DNA of 64,000 bases from Acidimicrobiia bacterium (GTDB lineage: Bacteria > Actinomycetota > Acidimicrobiia > Spongiisociales > UBA5794): NCBI GenBank assembly GCA_036396535.1, contig DASWKR010000065.1:107870-171869 (forward strand). Direction: 5' to 3'. The position numbers and the translations under genes are program-made. Positions within the stretch are counted from its first letter, which is position 1. The number at the start of each line of letters is the position of its first letter. Positions 25,698 through 34,314 of the stretch are shown piece by piece. Below the pieces are notes generated by a model that saw only the letters and a program-made list of their open reading frames with translations, was not told where the DNA came from and made no database searches.

Positions 25698-26466
25698 GCG
25701 CGGCGAGAAAGAGCTCGAAGAGCTGTGGGAGCGCTTCAAGTCCACCAGTGACGCCAAGGCGCGTGAGGGACTCATCCTGCACTACTCGGCGCTCGTCAAG
25801 TTCGTGGCCGGTCGCTTGAGGGCCGGGCTCCCGCGCAACGTCGACCCACAAGATCTCGTTTCGTACGGCACGTTCGGCCTCATCGATGCCATCGACAAGT
25901 TCGATCCGGAGCGCGGCTACAAGTTCGAGACGTACGCGGTCAACCGGATCAAGGGAGCGATACTCGACGAGCTGCGGGCCCTCGACTGGGTGCCCCGCTC
26001 CGTGCGGGCACGGGCCCGCGAGATCCAGCGAAGCCTCGCCGAACTGGAGCACGCCCTGCAGCGCACGCCAACGGACGAGGAGCTCTCCGAGCACATGGGG
26101 GTTCCTCTCGAGACCCTGCAGGATCACCTCGGCGAGATCTCGACGCTCGGCTTCGTCGCCCTCGATGAGCTGCTCAACCCGGGGGAGCGCGACTCGGCCG
26201 CGGTCGGCGACGTTCTCGCCGACCCGACGGCGAGCGACCCGAGCGGATCGTTCGAGAAGGAAGAAACTCGCTATCTGCTCGCAGATTCGATCAACCGCCT
26301 CGGAGACCGGGAACGCCTCGTGGTGACCCTCTACTACTACGAGGGCCTCACCCTCGCCGAGATAGGCAAGGTCCTCAGCGTCACGGAGTCGCGGGTGTGC
26401 CAGATCCACACCAAGGCCGTGATGAGCCTCAGGAACCGCCTTATGGAGCCCCCTTACCGCAAGTGA
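25672..26466 (+). CDS. whiG: FliA/WhiG-type alternative sigma factor
   Basis: 264-residue group 3 sigma factor. Region 2 (LVKFVAGRLRAGLPRNVDPQDLVSYG, GYKFETYAVNRIKGAILDELR), region 3 (VRARAREIQRSLAELEHAL) and region 4 (LTLAEIGKVLSVTESRVCQIHTKA) are complete. In streptomycetes WhiG initiates sporulation; in motile actinobacteria the same family controls flagella. No flagellar or sporulation gene lies here, so its regulon cannot be told. It starts inside xerC, implying co-transcription. Confidence 0.93.
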   Translation: MTEAIRVPERGEKELEELWERFKSTSDAKAREGLILHYSALVKFVAGRLRAGLPRNVDPQDLVSYGTFGLIDAIDKFDPERGYKFETYAVNRIKGAILDELRALDWVPRSVRARAREIQRSLAELEHALQRTPTDEELSEHMGVPLETLQDHLGEISTLGFVALDELLNPGERDSAAVGDVLADPTASDPSGSFEKEETRYLLADSINRLGDRERLVVTLYYYEGLTLAEIGKVLSVTESRVCQIHTKAVMSLRNRLMEPPYRK

Positions 26467-26619
26467 CGGGGGGCCCGACCCCGGCGATGAGCAGTGGGTC
26501 CGTTTGAGCTTCGGGGGTTCGCATGCCGCATGACGAGCGTGCGGACCTGCAACCGGGAGCCGAGTTGTTCACGAACGTGCAGGCGTCGTGCGGGTTGCCC
26601 TCCCCGCCGAGCCAGGACG

Positions 26620-26753
26620 GGACGAGCTTGGTAACGGCGTTCTTGGCAGCTCTCGTGACCCCGGACCGTGCCGCGGGTGCTCATGCCCTCCACCAGGCAG
26701 CCGATCTGTCGCCGTCGTTCCTTGCTCAGCTTGTTCACCGTACCGACCATCAT
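26620..26753 (-). pseudogene. Decayed transposase N-terminus (IS1-like)
   Basis: On the minus strand from ATG 26753 the translation reads VNKLSKERRRQIGCLVEGMSTRGTVR. After a frameshift at about 26660 it continues as TRAAKNAVTKLV. Together these match the helix-turn-helix start of IS1-type transposases (pattern NKLxxExRxQIxxxLVEGxSxRxTxRxTGxxKNTVxKLL). The DDE catalytic part is missing and frames further down (to about 26500) are scrambled. It is the only recognisable content of the 337-bp gap between whiG and fic. Confidence 0.6.
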
Positions 26754-26766
26754 GCTGGAATGTAGG

Positions 26767-26795
26767 TTGTGAACCCACACGATGATAGTTATTAT
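26767..26795 (+). promoter_or_regulatory. Promoter of the fic gene
   Basis: -35 TTGTGA (26767-26772), a 17-bp spacer and -10 TATTAT (26790-26795): the best sigma70-like promoter in the window. It lies in an unusually AT-rich stretch and is 8 nt from GTG 26804, so the mRNA is probably leaderless. Confidence 0.6.
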
Positions 26796-26813
26796 CTAGC
26801 ACAGTGGTAGATA
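26793..26813. promoter_or_regulatory. Inverted repeat across the fic start, possible operator
   Basis: TATCTA (26793-26798) and TAGATA (26808-26813) flank the GTG start and overlap the -10. Binding here by the Fic protein's own C-terminal winged helix would allow autoregulation; this is an inference. Confidence 0.4.
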
Positions 26814-27976
26814 GAAACAAAGTTACGAACTTGTTGTTATCGACTCCCGAGATCGATGACCAGGAGCAAGCAGTACTGGAGCAGATGGAGAGCCTTTGGA
26901 AGGATCTTCGGCACTCGCTGTTCGAGCCCCGGCGCTGGTATGGGTCGCTGCGGCGACTGTCCCTTGCTCGCGCAATCCAAGGGTCGAACACGATCGAGGG
27001 GTACGACGCCGCACTGGACGACGCGGCTGCCGTTGCCCTTGGGGAGGAGCCGCTGGATGCCAGCGAGGAGACTTGGCGGGCCCTCCAGGGATATCGCGAC
27101 GCAATGACCTACGTCGTGCAACTGGTAACCGAGGACGACTTCGAGTACAGCACACGACTGTTCAAGAGCCTTCACTTCTTGATGACGAGCTACCGGCTGG
27201 AGAACCGCCCGGGCTTGTGGCGCCAAGGCACGGCGTACGTCAGGAGAGAAGACACGGGACAGATCGTGTACGAAGGCGCCGACATCTCGCTGGTCCCGGA
27301 TCTCATGGAACATCTGGCCGCTTCGCTGAACGATCCAGACGACACTCCTCCGCTGATCCGCGCAGGGATGGCACACCTCAACCTCGTGATGGTCCATCCG
27401 TTCAAGGATGGCAACGGCCGCATGGCCCGCTGCCTACAAAGCCTTGTTCTCGGGCGCGAAGGCATCCCTCTTTCTCCGGTCTTCCTAAGCATCGAAGAGT
27501 ACCTTGGGAGAAACACCCAGGTATACCATGACGTCCTGGCGAACGTGGGCGGGGGGGAGTGGCAGCCGCATCGAGATGCACGCCCTTGGGTTCGCTTCAC
27601 ATTGACGGCACACCTCCACCAAGCGCGGAAGTTGGTCCAGCGCATCTCGGAGTCTGAGGAGATGTGGGGGCGACTAGAGGAGCTTGGAACCAAACACGGC
27701 CTCATCGATCGCTGCCTCGTCGGACTCTTTGATGCCGCGATGGGCATGCGCGTCAGAAACTCAACCTACAGAGCAGCGCATGAGGAGATGGGTGAGGCGA
27801 TCAACGAGGCAACCGCCACACGCGATCTGCGCCGAATGCTCGACGCCGGCTTGGTCCACGCACGAGGTGAGAGGCGCGGCAGGTACTACGTCGCAGCAGA
27901 GCCCCTGAGAGAAACCCGGAAAGAGGTCATCGCCCGACGCGATCCGCACATGTTCTCAGACCCCTTCGCAGCCTGA
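26804..27976 (+). CDS. Fic-domain AMP-transferase with N-terminal inhibitory helix
   Basis: 390 residues. The catalytic Fic motif HPFKDGNGRMAR (198-209) is intact. SNTIEG (61-66) matches the (S/T)xxxE(G/N) inhibitory motif placed N-terminal to the core, so this is a class II, self-inhibited Fic. The last 70 residues look like a winged helix (FDAAMGMRVRNSTYRAAHEEM...). Such enzymes usually AMPylate proteins; the target is unknown. GC content and codon use are clearly lower than in flanking core genes. With the transposase remnant upstream, this suggests horizontal acquisition between whiG and rpsB. Confidence 0.9.
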   Translation: MVDRNKVTNLLLSTPEIDDQEQAVLEQMESLWKDLRHSLFEPRRWYGSLRRLSLARAIQGSNTIEGYDAALDDAAAVALGEEPLDASEETWRALQGYRDAMTYVVQLVTEDDFEYSTRLFKSLHFLMTSYRLENRPGLWRQGTAYVRREDTGQIVYEGADISLVPDLMEHLAASLNDPDDTPPLIRAGMAHLNLVMVHPFKDGNGRMARCLQSLVLGREGIPLSPVFLSIEEYLGRNTQVYHDVLANVGGGEWQPHRDARPWVRFTLTAHLHQARKLVQRISESEEMWGRLEELGTKHGLIDRCLVGLFDAAMGMRVRNSTYRAAHEEMGEAINEATATRDLRRMLDAGLVHARGERRGRYYVAAEPLRETRKEVIARRDPHMFSDPFAA

Positions 27977-28029
27977 TCGAGGTCTCGAAAACTGAACCAC
28001 TACCCGGCGGTGAGGGCGCCGGTACGGGC

Positions 28030-28035
28030 TACACT
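28030..28035 (+). promoter_or_regulatory. Candidate -10 box for rpsB and long leader
   Basis: TACACT would start a leader of about 130 nt before rpsB. The 196-bp gap holds several short inverted repeats (for example ACCTC/GAGGT near 28064-28082), compatible with S2-type autoregulation, but no defined structure could be assigned. Confidence 0.3.
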
Positions 28036-28172
28036 CTCGATCCAACACACACGTCTGCTGCGACCTCCAGTGGTCGAGGTGCCATCTCCGCCGAGAGGCC
28101 CTCGTGGAGCCCGGTGCGCAAGCCGTCCCGGATGGCAGGCGGAGGAACAACCCGAACATCAGGAGGAATCTC

Positions 28173-28946
28173 TTGGCCGTCGTGACCATGCGGCAGCTTC
28201 TCGAAGCAGGTGTCCACTTCGGGCACCAGACCCGTCGGTGGGACCCGAAGATGCGCCCGTTCATCTTCGGCGATCGCAACGGCATCCACATCATCGACCT
28301 GCGCCAGACGCTCGAACGCATCGAGGAGGCGCACAAGTTCATCCGTGAGACGACGTCCACAGGCGGGACCGTGCTGTTCGTCGGAACGAAGAAGCAAGCC
28401 CAGGGAGCCATCAAGGATGCGGCCGATTCGTGCGGCATGCCGTACGTCAACCAGCGATGGCTGGGCGGGATGCTCACCAACTTCCAGACCATCAACCAGC
28501 GAATCCGCTACATGCTCGAGCTCGAGCGGATGGACAACTCGGGCGAGATGAACGCCTTGCCGAAAAAGGAGCGCCTCCGGCTCCGCCGCGAGCTCGAGAA
28601 GCTCCTCACCGTCCTCGGGGGCGTCCGTGAGATGACCCGGCCCCCCGACGCCGTGTTCATCATCGACATCAAGAGCGAGCACATCGCAGTCGCCGAGGCG
28701 GCAAGGCTCGGTATCCCGATCGTTGCCGTCGTCGACTCGAACTGCGACCCCGATCTGATCGACTATGTCATCCCAGGCAACGACGATGCCATCCGCGCTT
28801 CGCAGCTCCTCAGTGGGATCGTCGCCGATGCCGCTCGCTCAGGCAGGGAGCTGAGCGAAGCGGGACGCAAGGACAGGGCGCAGTCCCTGGATGCCGAGGC
28901 CGAGGCGGCTGCCGTCGGGCATGACGGTTCTCGGGCGGGCGCGTGA
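28173..28946 (+). CDS. rpsB: Ribosomal protein S2
   Basis: 257 residues starting at TTG 28173 ([23 protein letters not shown]), with AGGAGG six nt upstream deciding the start. Complete uS2: [64 protein letters not shown], and an Ala/Glu-rich tail. The stop overlaps the tsf GTG start; the rpsB-tsf-pyrH-frr order is universal. Confidence 0.97.
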   Translation: MAVVTMRQLLEAGVHFGHQTRRWDPKMRPFIFGDRNGIHIIDLRQTLERIEEAHKFIRETTSTGGTVLFVGTKKQAQGAIKDAADSCGMPYVNQRWLGGMLTNFQTINQRIRYMLELERMDNSGEMNALPKKERLRLRRELEKLLTVLGGVREMTRPPDAVFIIDIKSEHIAVAEAARLGIPIVAVVDSNCDPDLIDYVIPGNDDAIRASQLLSGIVADAARSGRELSEAGRKDRAQSLDAEAEAAAVGHDGSRAGA

Positions 28947-29602
28947 GCGAGATCTCCGCCAAGGACATCCAGCGGCTCCGCCAGCTCATGGGGGCCGGGA
29001 TGATGGACGCCAAGCGGGCGCTCGAGGAGTCGGGCGGCGACTTCGAGAGGGCGAAGGACATTCTGCGCGAGAAGGGCCAGGCCGCAGTGGCGAAGCGCTC
29101 CGACCGCGCCGCCACCGAGGGGACCGTCGGGAGCTACCTGCATCATCAGGCGGGCCGGCCGGTGATCGGAGTCCTGGTGGAGCTGGCCTCGGAGACGGAT
29201 TTCGTCGCCAAGAGCGACGACTTCCAGGCGGCCGCCAACGACATCGCCATGCACATCGCGGCGGCGCGCCCGGAGTGGGTACGTCGACAGGACGTCCCCG
29301 CGGCGGTGCTCGCCAAGGAGCGAGACCTCATCGCAGCCCAGGCGCGCAACGAGGGCAAGCCCGACCACATCGTCGACAAGATCGTCGAAGGGCGCCTCCA
29401 GTCGTTCTACGAGGACAACGTCCTGTACGAGCAGCCCTTCGTCCGCGGTGAGCGATTCGACGGTACCGTTGGCGAGATGGTGGAGCAGCTGGCAGCCGCG
29501 ATGGGCGAGAACATCTCCGTTGCCCGCTTCTCACGGATGCAGGTCGGCGAGTCCCCGAGCGCCGCCGACGGTGGGACGAGCCTCGAGTCGGCGAGCGCCT
29601 GA
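28943..29602 (+). CDS. tsf: Elongation factor Ts
   Basis: Nucleotide exchange factor for EF-Tu. 219 residues: UBA-like N-terminus ([24 protein letters not shown]), then the core with [17 protein letters not shown], containing the TDFV motif that contacts EF-Tu. It is short, like chloroplast/actinobacterial one-and-a-half-domain forms. GTG start overlaps the rpsB stop; pyrH begins 1 nt after. Confidence 0.96.
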   Translation: MSEISAKDIQRLRQLMGAGMMDAKRALEESGGDFERAKDILREKGQAAVAKRSDRAATEGTVGSYLHHQAGRPVIGVLVELASETDFVAKSDDFQAAANDIAMHIAAARPEWVRRQDVPAAVLAKERDLIAAQARNEGKPDHIVDKIVEGRLQSFYEDNVLYEQPFVRGERFDGTVGEMVEQLAAAMGENISVARFSRMQVGESPSAADGGTSLESASA

Positions 29603-29603
29603 G

Positions 29604-30308
29604 GTGGGTAGACGCGTCGTCCTCAAGCTGTCCGGCGAGGCCTTCGCCGATCCCGTCCTCAACTACGGCATCGACCCCAAGGTGGTGGCGGCGGTGGCGG
29701 AGGAGATCGCCGACGTCCACTCCGAGGGGCACCAGATCGCCGTCGTGGTGGGTGGAGGGAACATCTTTCGCGGGATCTCGACGGCGGCCGCCGGGATGGA
29801 CAGGGCGAACGCCGACTACATGGGGATGCTGGCGACCGTCATCAACGCCCTGGCCGTGCGCGATGCCCTCGAGCGTGCAGGCGCCGAGTGCCGGGTACAG
29901 ACGGCGATCACGATCCAGCAAGTGGCCGAGCCGTACATCAGGCTGCGCGCCATCCGCCACTTGGAGAAGAACCGGGTGGTCGTGCTCGCCGGCGGCACCG
30001 GGAATCCCTTCTTCACGACGGACACGACTGCGGCGCTGCGCGCCGCCGAGATCGGGGCCAACGCCGTGCTCAAGGCGACCAAGGTGGACGGCGTCTACGA
30101 CAGCGACCCGGTGACGAATCCGGACGCCAAGCTCATCGAGGACGTCTCCTACATGGAGGTGATCTCCAAGCGGCTCCAGGTCATGGACTCGACGGCCATT
30201 ACGATGTGCATGGACAACGAGCTCCCGATTCGGGTGTTCAACATCTCGAAACCCGGAAACATCGCCGGCGCCGTCAGAGGTGACAGTGTCGGGACACTGG
30301 TGCACTGA
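29604..30308 (+). CDS. pyrH: UMP kinase
   Basis: Phosphorylates UMP to UDP in pyrimidine synthesis; hexameric amino-acid-kinase fold. 234 residues from GTG 29604 ([14 protein letters not shown]). Motifs: [51 protein letters not shown] and VDGVYDSDP. The frame is open further upstream into tsf, but homology fixes the start. Immediately downstream of tsf and upstream of frr. Confidence 0.96.
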   Translation: MGRRVVLKLSGEAFADPVLNYGIDPKVVAAVAEEIADVHSEGHQIAVVVGGGNIFRGISTAAAGMDRANADYMGMLATVINALAVRDALERAGAECRVQTAITIQQVAEPYIRLRAIRHLEKNRVVVLAGGTGNPFFTTDTTAALRAAEIGANAVLKATKVDGVYDSDPVTNPDAKLIEDVSYMEVISKRLQVMDSTAITMCMDNELPIRVFNISKPGNIAGAVRGDSVGTLVH

Positions 30309-30318
30309 GGTGGTGGCC

Positions 30319-30864
30319 GTGATAAACGACGTTCTCGATGACGCCACTCAGAAGATGGATCAGGCGATCTCCCACACCGCCCAAGAGTTCGGCAACGTGC
30401 GCACCGGGAGGGCGAACCCGGGACTGCTCAGCCGTATCCAGGTGTCCTACTACGGCACACCAACCCCACTCCAGCAGATCGCGGGCTTCTCGGTCCCGGA
30501 ACCTCGCCTGCTCGTGGTTCAACCGTACGACAAGTCGGCGATGAAGGACATCGAGCGGGCCATCCAGGAGGCCGACATCGGATTGAACCCGTCGAACGAC
30601 GGCTCGGTGATCCGCCTCGTCTTCCCCGAGCTCAACGAGGAGCGTCGCAAGGAGCTCATCAGGCTGGTGCGGCACCTCGCCGAAGAGGGGCGAATCGCCA
30701 TTCGGAACGTGCGCAGGCACGCCAAGGACGAGCTGGAGGCGCTCGACGTCTCGGAGGACGACATCCGCCGCGGGGAGAAGGACCTCCAGGAGCTAACCGA
30801 CAAGCACATCGCCCGTCTCGACGAGCAGCTCACCCACAAGGAAGCCGAGCTGTTGGAGGTCTGA
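30319..30864 (+). CDS. frr: Ribosome recycling factor
   Basis: With EF-G splits post-termination ribosomes. 181 residues from GTG 30319 (MINDVLDDATQKM); GTGs at 30310 and 30313 are alternatives. Conserved helices: FGNVRTGRANPGLLSRIQVSYYG, TPLQQIAG, the hinge and domain II, NDGSVIRLVFPELNEERRKEL, and the terminal LDVSEDDIRRGEKDLQELTDKHI. GAGG precedes the chosen start at 8-nt spacing. Confidence 0.95.
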   Translation: MINDVLDDATQKMDQAISHTAQEFGNVRTGRANPGLLSRIQVSYYGTPTPLQQIAGFSVPEPRLLVVQPYDKSAMKDIERAIQEADIGLNPSNDGSVIRLVFPELNEERRKELIRLVRHLAEEGRIAIRNVRRHAKDELEALDVSEDDIRRGEKDLQELTDKHIARLDEQLTHKEAELLEV

Positions 30865-30876
30865 CCAGGGTGGCAC

Positions 30877-33800
30877 ATGCCCTCCGTAGCACGGCTCAAG
30901 GAAGGTCCTGTGCCTCGCAGACGGCCTGAGCCCGAGTTCGACCCGCATCCCGGCGATCCGTGGCACCCGCGATGGGTGGATTCGGACGACCTGTTCGTGT
31001 ACCTCACCGACGAGGAGATCGCCGCCGAGCAGCAGGCCCTCGACGACGCGATGGCACACGTCGACGAGTTGCTTCGCGACCTGGCGTCGTCCGACAAGAC
31101 GTCCGCGTCGGTGCACGCCGCCGCCGAGACGGGTCGACTGGAGCGGGCGACCGAGCGCCAACGCGCCCTCATCTCGGCAGGCATCATCTCCGCCTGGGCG
31201 GCCGGGGAGTCCACGGCCCGGGCACAGGCAGAGGGCGCCCGGCGGTCAGGCGAGACCGTCAGGGCATCCGCCGCCGTCGAGTTGGCCCGGACTGGCGCCG
31301 CCGACGAGGCCGCCCGGGGCTTCGCCGGCGAGCTGGCATCCTGGGAAGGGTTCCGCGTCACAGCACTGGCGGCTTTCGAGAACGACAGGGCCGGACATCA
31401 GGTCGAGGTTGCTCGCGGCGCCCAAGCTGCCGCAGTGATCGCAGCGTGGTCCGAAGACGCCCGAGCCTCGGCCGCCCGCACGCTGGCCCGAGTGACGAGC
31501 GCCGAAGGGGACCGGCTGCGCCACCAGCTGCGCACGGCAGCAGGAGAACACGTGTCTCGGCTCGTCGGTGACGGAGCAAGCTCCGGCGGCGATTGGGGAG
31601 CCGAGCAACGCCGGTTGGCCCGGCAACTCGAGGCGGTGCACGCCGACGGGGCGCATGCGGCAGCCCTCGAGCTCGTGGATGTCATGCAGGCTGCAGAGGC
31701 GAACGATCGGCGGACCCACGAGAGCGTCGAGTCTCAGCGGATGGGCGCCCAGACCGGTTCGGCGGCGCGGGCACACGGCGAGGCGCTGGCCGCGGCAGTG
31801 CTCGGTCCGCTGCAGGACCAGCAAGTGACGGCGGCACGCCACCTCGAGCGGTCGGAGGGCGAACGGCTCGACCGTGCCATCGAGCTCGGGCGGTCGTCCG
31901 ACGCGGCGTCGACGGCGCGGCAGCTGGCGGCCGAACTGGCTGCGGACGATGCATGGCGCACCATGAGAAGACTCCGCGACGAGATGGAGCGCTCGGCGGC
32001 GTCGATCGCGGCGGCGTCCGAGGCAGACGACGACGCCAGGGCAGCGATGATCCAATCAGAGATGTCGGCTGCGGCCGCCCGGGCTGCCGCAGCCCGGCGA
32101 GACGGCTCCGCCAGGGAGCTTCGGTCGGTGCTCGCCGTCGTCACCGGGATCGCGGCACGGGAAGCGCTGGCCGAGACGGCGGGCATCGGCGCAGCCGCAT
32201 CGCTGACTCCGGTCGAGCCCGGCGGCGTGCCAGAATCGTTGCCTAGCTGGTGGAGCCGCCTCACCAAGAGGCTTCGCAGGGCCTCGCACGGGAACGGACC
32301 CGGGATCGTCGAGGCGGTGCCGTCGCATCGATCGGAGGAACCGTTGCAGCGCGACACGCCTGAGCCGCCTGAAGGCGAGGACTCGACCGCGTATGCGTCG
32401 TCCCCCGATGAATCCCCGACCGAGCACGGCGGGTCCCCGGCCGACGCCGTAGGGGATGCCGAGGGTGCGTGGCTCGACGATGCTTTCCTCGACGACGCCC
32501 TCGCCTCCGGCGTCAAGGACGGCGGCGGCGTCGAGGACGGCGGCGGCGTCGAGGACGGCGGAGGAGTCGAGGACGTCGGAGGAGTCGAGGACGTCGGCGG
32601 CGCAGAGGTGACCGATTTGGACGTGATCGGCCAAGTCGAGGCCGGGATCGCCGGCGGGGCGCCTTCCGGTGAGATCGAACCCATCGACATCGCGTCTCTG
32701 GGCGACCAAGACGAACCCATCGACATCGCCTCGCTCGGCGACGACGAAGCCGCCGGGCAGGACGGGGGGGCCGTGCAGGACGCACCGGAGGTCGAGGACG
32801 TGCAGGCGGCCGAGGACGTGCAGGCGGTCGAGCACGCACCCGAGGTCGAGGACGTGCAGGCTGCCGAGGACGAGCGGGCAGACGACGACGGGGTGGGCAA
32901 GGACGCCGTATCCGACGAGGAGACGCCCGGGCCGGAAGAGGAGCGGCCGGGGACCGACCTCGACGCGCCCCTCGCCGGCGACGGCTCACCGTCCCACCCT
33001 GCTCCCGAGGACTCACATCACGCTGGGGAGGAGCCGCACGGGGAGTCTCCGGGTGCCTCGGCGATCCCTGCAGATGCCGCACCGGACGACACCGGCGCAC
33101 AGCCCGGCCCTGACGATGGATTCGACGAGTTCGAGCTCGAGCCGATGGCGCTGGCCACTCCAGCGGACGAGACCGATGCAGACGGCCGCGGCGAGGACCT
33201 CCTCGACGAGATGGAGGCCTGGTCGGATCCGGGATGGGGTGTGGAGGCGCCGGCGGAGGAGGAGGGCCAGATCGAGTTCGCATGGCAAGGCGACGAGATC
33301 GACACGATCCCCGACTTCGCCGACTTCACGTCGGACGAGTACGTGAAGAACACCACCGAGGAGTACGCCGGGCTGGCCGCCGAGGTGGCCCGCTCGGCGA
33401 GGGAGGTCCACGAGCTCAGCCCCGTCGCCGCTGAGATTCCCGGCATCGAGAGCGGCGTCCTCGGCCTCGACGACGTCATCGCCGCCTCCGGCGGATTCGG
33501 GCCGGATGTGGTCGAGGAGCGCCGGTCCGACCTGCCGGTTCGAGTCACGACCGGCATCGGCCTCGTGGTCCTCTTCGTCCTGTCGCTCACGTACCAGTTG
33601 TCCGTCGGGCTGCTCATCGTGGCGATCATGCTCCTGGCGGCCGGCGAGTTCTTCGCAGCCCTCGTGAGGAGCCGATACCGGCCGCTCACCCTCTTCGGCC
33701 TCGTCGGCACGGGAGCGGCGCTGCTGAGCACTTGGGTGTGGGGGGTGGGCACGCTCCCGACCGTTCTGCTGCTGACCTCCCTCGCCGTAGTGCTGTTCTA

Positions 33801-34314
33801 CGCCATCAGCCAGCGCCCCGCACCGCTCGTCAACATGGCGGTCACACTGATGGTCGTGGTCTGGGTCGGAGGGCTGGGGTCGTTCGCCATGGAGATCGTC
33901 GACGCTCCCGATTACCGATGGCTCATCGGGGCGTTCGTGGTGACGGTCGGCGCCATGGACATCGCCCAGTACTTCTTCGGGCGGCGCTTCGGCAGGAGGC
34001 CGCTCGCTCCTCGAGTCTCGCCGAAGAAGACCCTCGAGGGCCTCATCGCCGGTGTCGTCGTCGCCATAGGCGTCGGGGCGCTGTGGGGGTTCGCTCCACC
34101 GCTCGACCTGGCGACGGGCCTCACGCTCGGTGTCGTCGTCTCGATCGTTGCTCCGTTCGGCGACCTTGGCATCTCGGTGATCAAGCGGGCCCTCGGCCTC
34201 AAGGACATGGGAACGATCCTCCCGGGCCACGGCGGGGCTCTCGACAGGATCGACGCCATGATCGTCGCCCTGCCGGCAGCGTGGATGGTGTTCGCCTGGG
34301 CCGGAGTTCTGTGA
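30877..34314 (+). CDS. cdsA: Phosphatidate cytidylyltransferase with giant N-terminal extension
   Basis: Makes CDP-diacylglycerol from phosphatidate and CTP. Residues about 885-1145 are a complete multi-span CdsA with the signature SxxKR....KDMGTILPGHGGxxDRxD (about 1098-1125). Before this lie some 880 extra residues in one uninterrupted frame. About 45-455 is an Ala/Glu/Arg-rich helical, coiled-coil-like stretch. About 470-830 is acidic low-complexity sequence with repeats (GGGVED; EPIDIASLGD twice; EDVQAAED). About 835-885 links to the membrane domain. GTG 30910, preceded by AAGGAAGG, may be the true start. CdsA is normally about 270-300 residues. Confidence 0.92.
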   Translation: MPSVARLKEGPVPRRRPEPEFDPHPGDPWHPRWVDSDDLFVYLTDEEIAAEQQALDDAMAHVDELLRDLASSDKTSASVHAAAETGRLERATERQRALISAGIISAWAAGESTARAQAEGARRSGETVRASAAVELARTGAADEAARGFAGELASWEGFRVTALAAFENDRAGHQVEVARGAQAAAVIAAWSEDARASAARTLARVTSAEGDRLRHQLRTAAGEHVSRLVGDGASSGGDWGAEQRRLARQLEAVHADGAHAAALELVDVMQAAEANDRRTHESVESQRMGAQTGSAARAHGEALAAAVLGPLQDQQVTAARHLERSEGERLDRAIELGRSSDAASTARQLAAELAADDAWRTMRRLRDEMERSAASIAAASEADDDARAAMIQSEMSAAAARAAAARRDGSARELRSVLAVVTGIAAREALAETAGIGAAASLTPVEPGGVPESLPSWWSRLTKRLRRASHGNGPGIVEAVPSHRSEEPLQRDTPEPPEGEDSTAYASSPDESPTEHGGSPADAVGDAEGAWLDDAFLDDALASGVKDGGGVEDGGGVEDGGGVEDVGGVEDVGGAEVTDLDVIGQVEAGIAGGAPSGEIEPIDIASLGDQDEPIDIASLGDDEAAGQDGGAVQDAPEVEDVQAAEDVQAVEHAPEVEDVQAAEDERADDDGVGKDAVSDEETPGPEEERPGTDLDAPLAGDGSPSHPAPEDSHHAGEEPHGESPGASAIPADAAPDDTGAQPGPDDGFDEFELEPMALATPADETDADGRGEDLLDEMEAWSDPGWGVEAPAEEEGQIEFAWQGDEIDTIPDFADFTSDEYVKNTTEEYAGLAAEVARSAREVHELSPVAAEIPGIESGVLGLDDVIAASGGFGPDVVEERRSDLPVRVTTGIGLVVLFVLSLTYQLSVGLLIVAIMLLAAGEFFAALVRSRYRPLTLFGLVGTGAALLSTWVWGVGTLPTVLLLTSLAVVLFYAISQRPAPLVNMAVTLMVVVWVGGLGSFAMEIVDAPDYRWLIGAFVVTVGAMDIAQYFFGRRFGRRPLAPRVSPKKTLEGLIAGVVVAIGVGALWGFAPPLDLATGLTLGVVVSIVAPFGDLGISVIKRALGLKDMGTILPGHGGALDRIDAMIVALPAAWMVFAWAGVL
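32518..32870 (+). repeat. In-frame short repeats in the cdsA acidic region
   Basis: Tandem GGCGGCGTCGAGGAC-type units (32521-32600) encode GGGVED. Two copies of an EPIDIASLGD decapeptide (about 32679-32740) and two of an APEVEDVQAAED block (about 32778-32872) follow. All keep the frame. Confidence 0.8.

Noticed and set aside
26523..26765. 80-codon plus-strand frame between whiG and fic
   Set aside because: Lies opposite the transposase remnant, which explains the sequence better; no ribosome-binding site or similarity.
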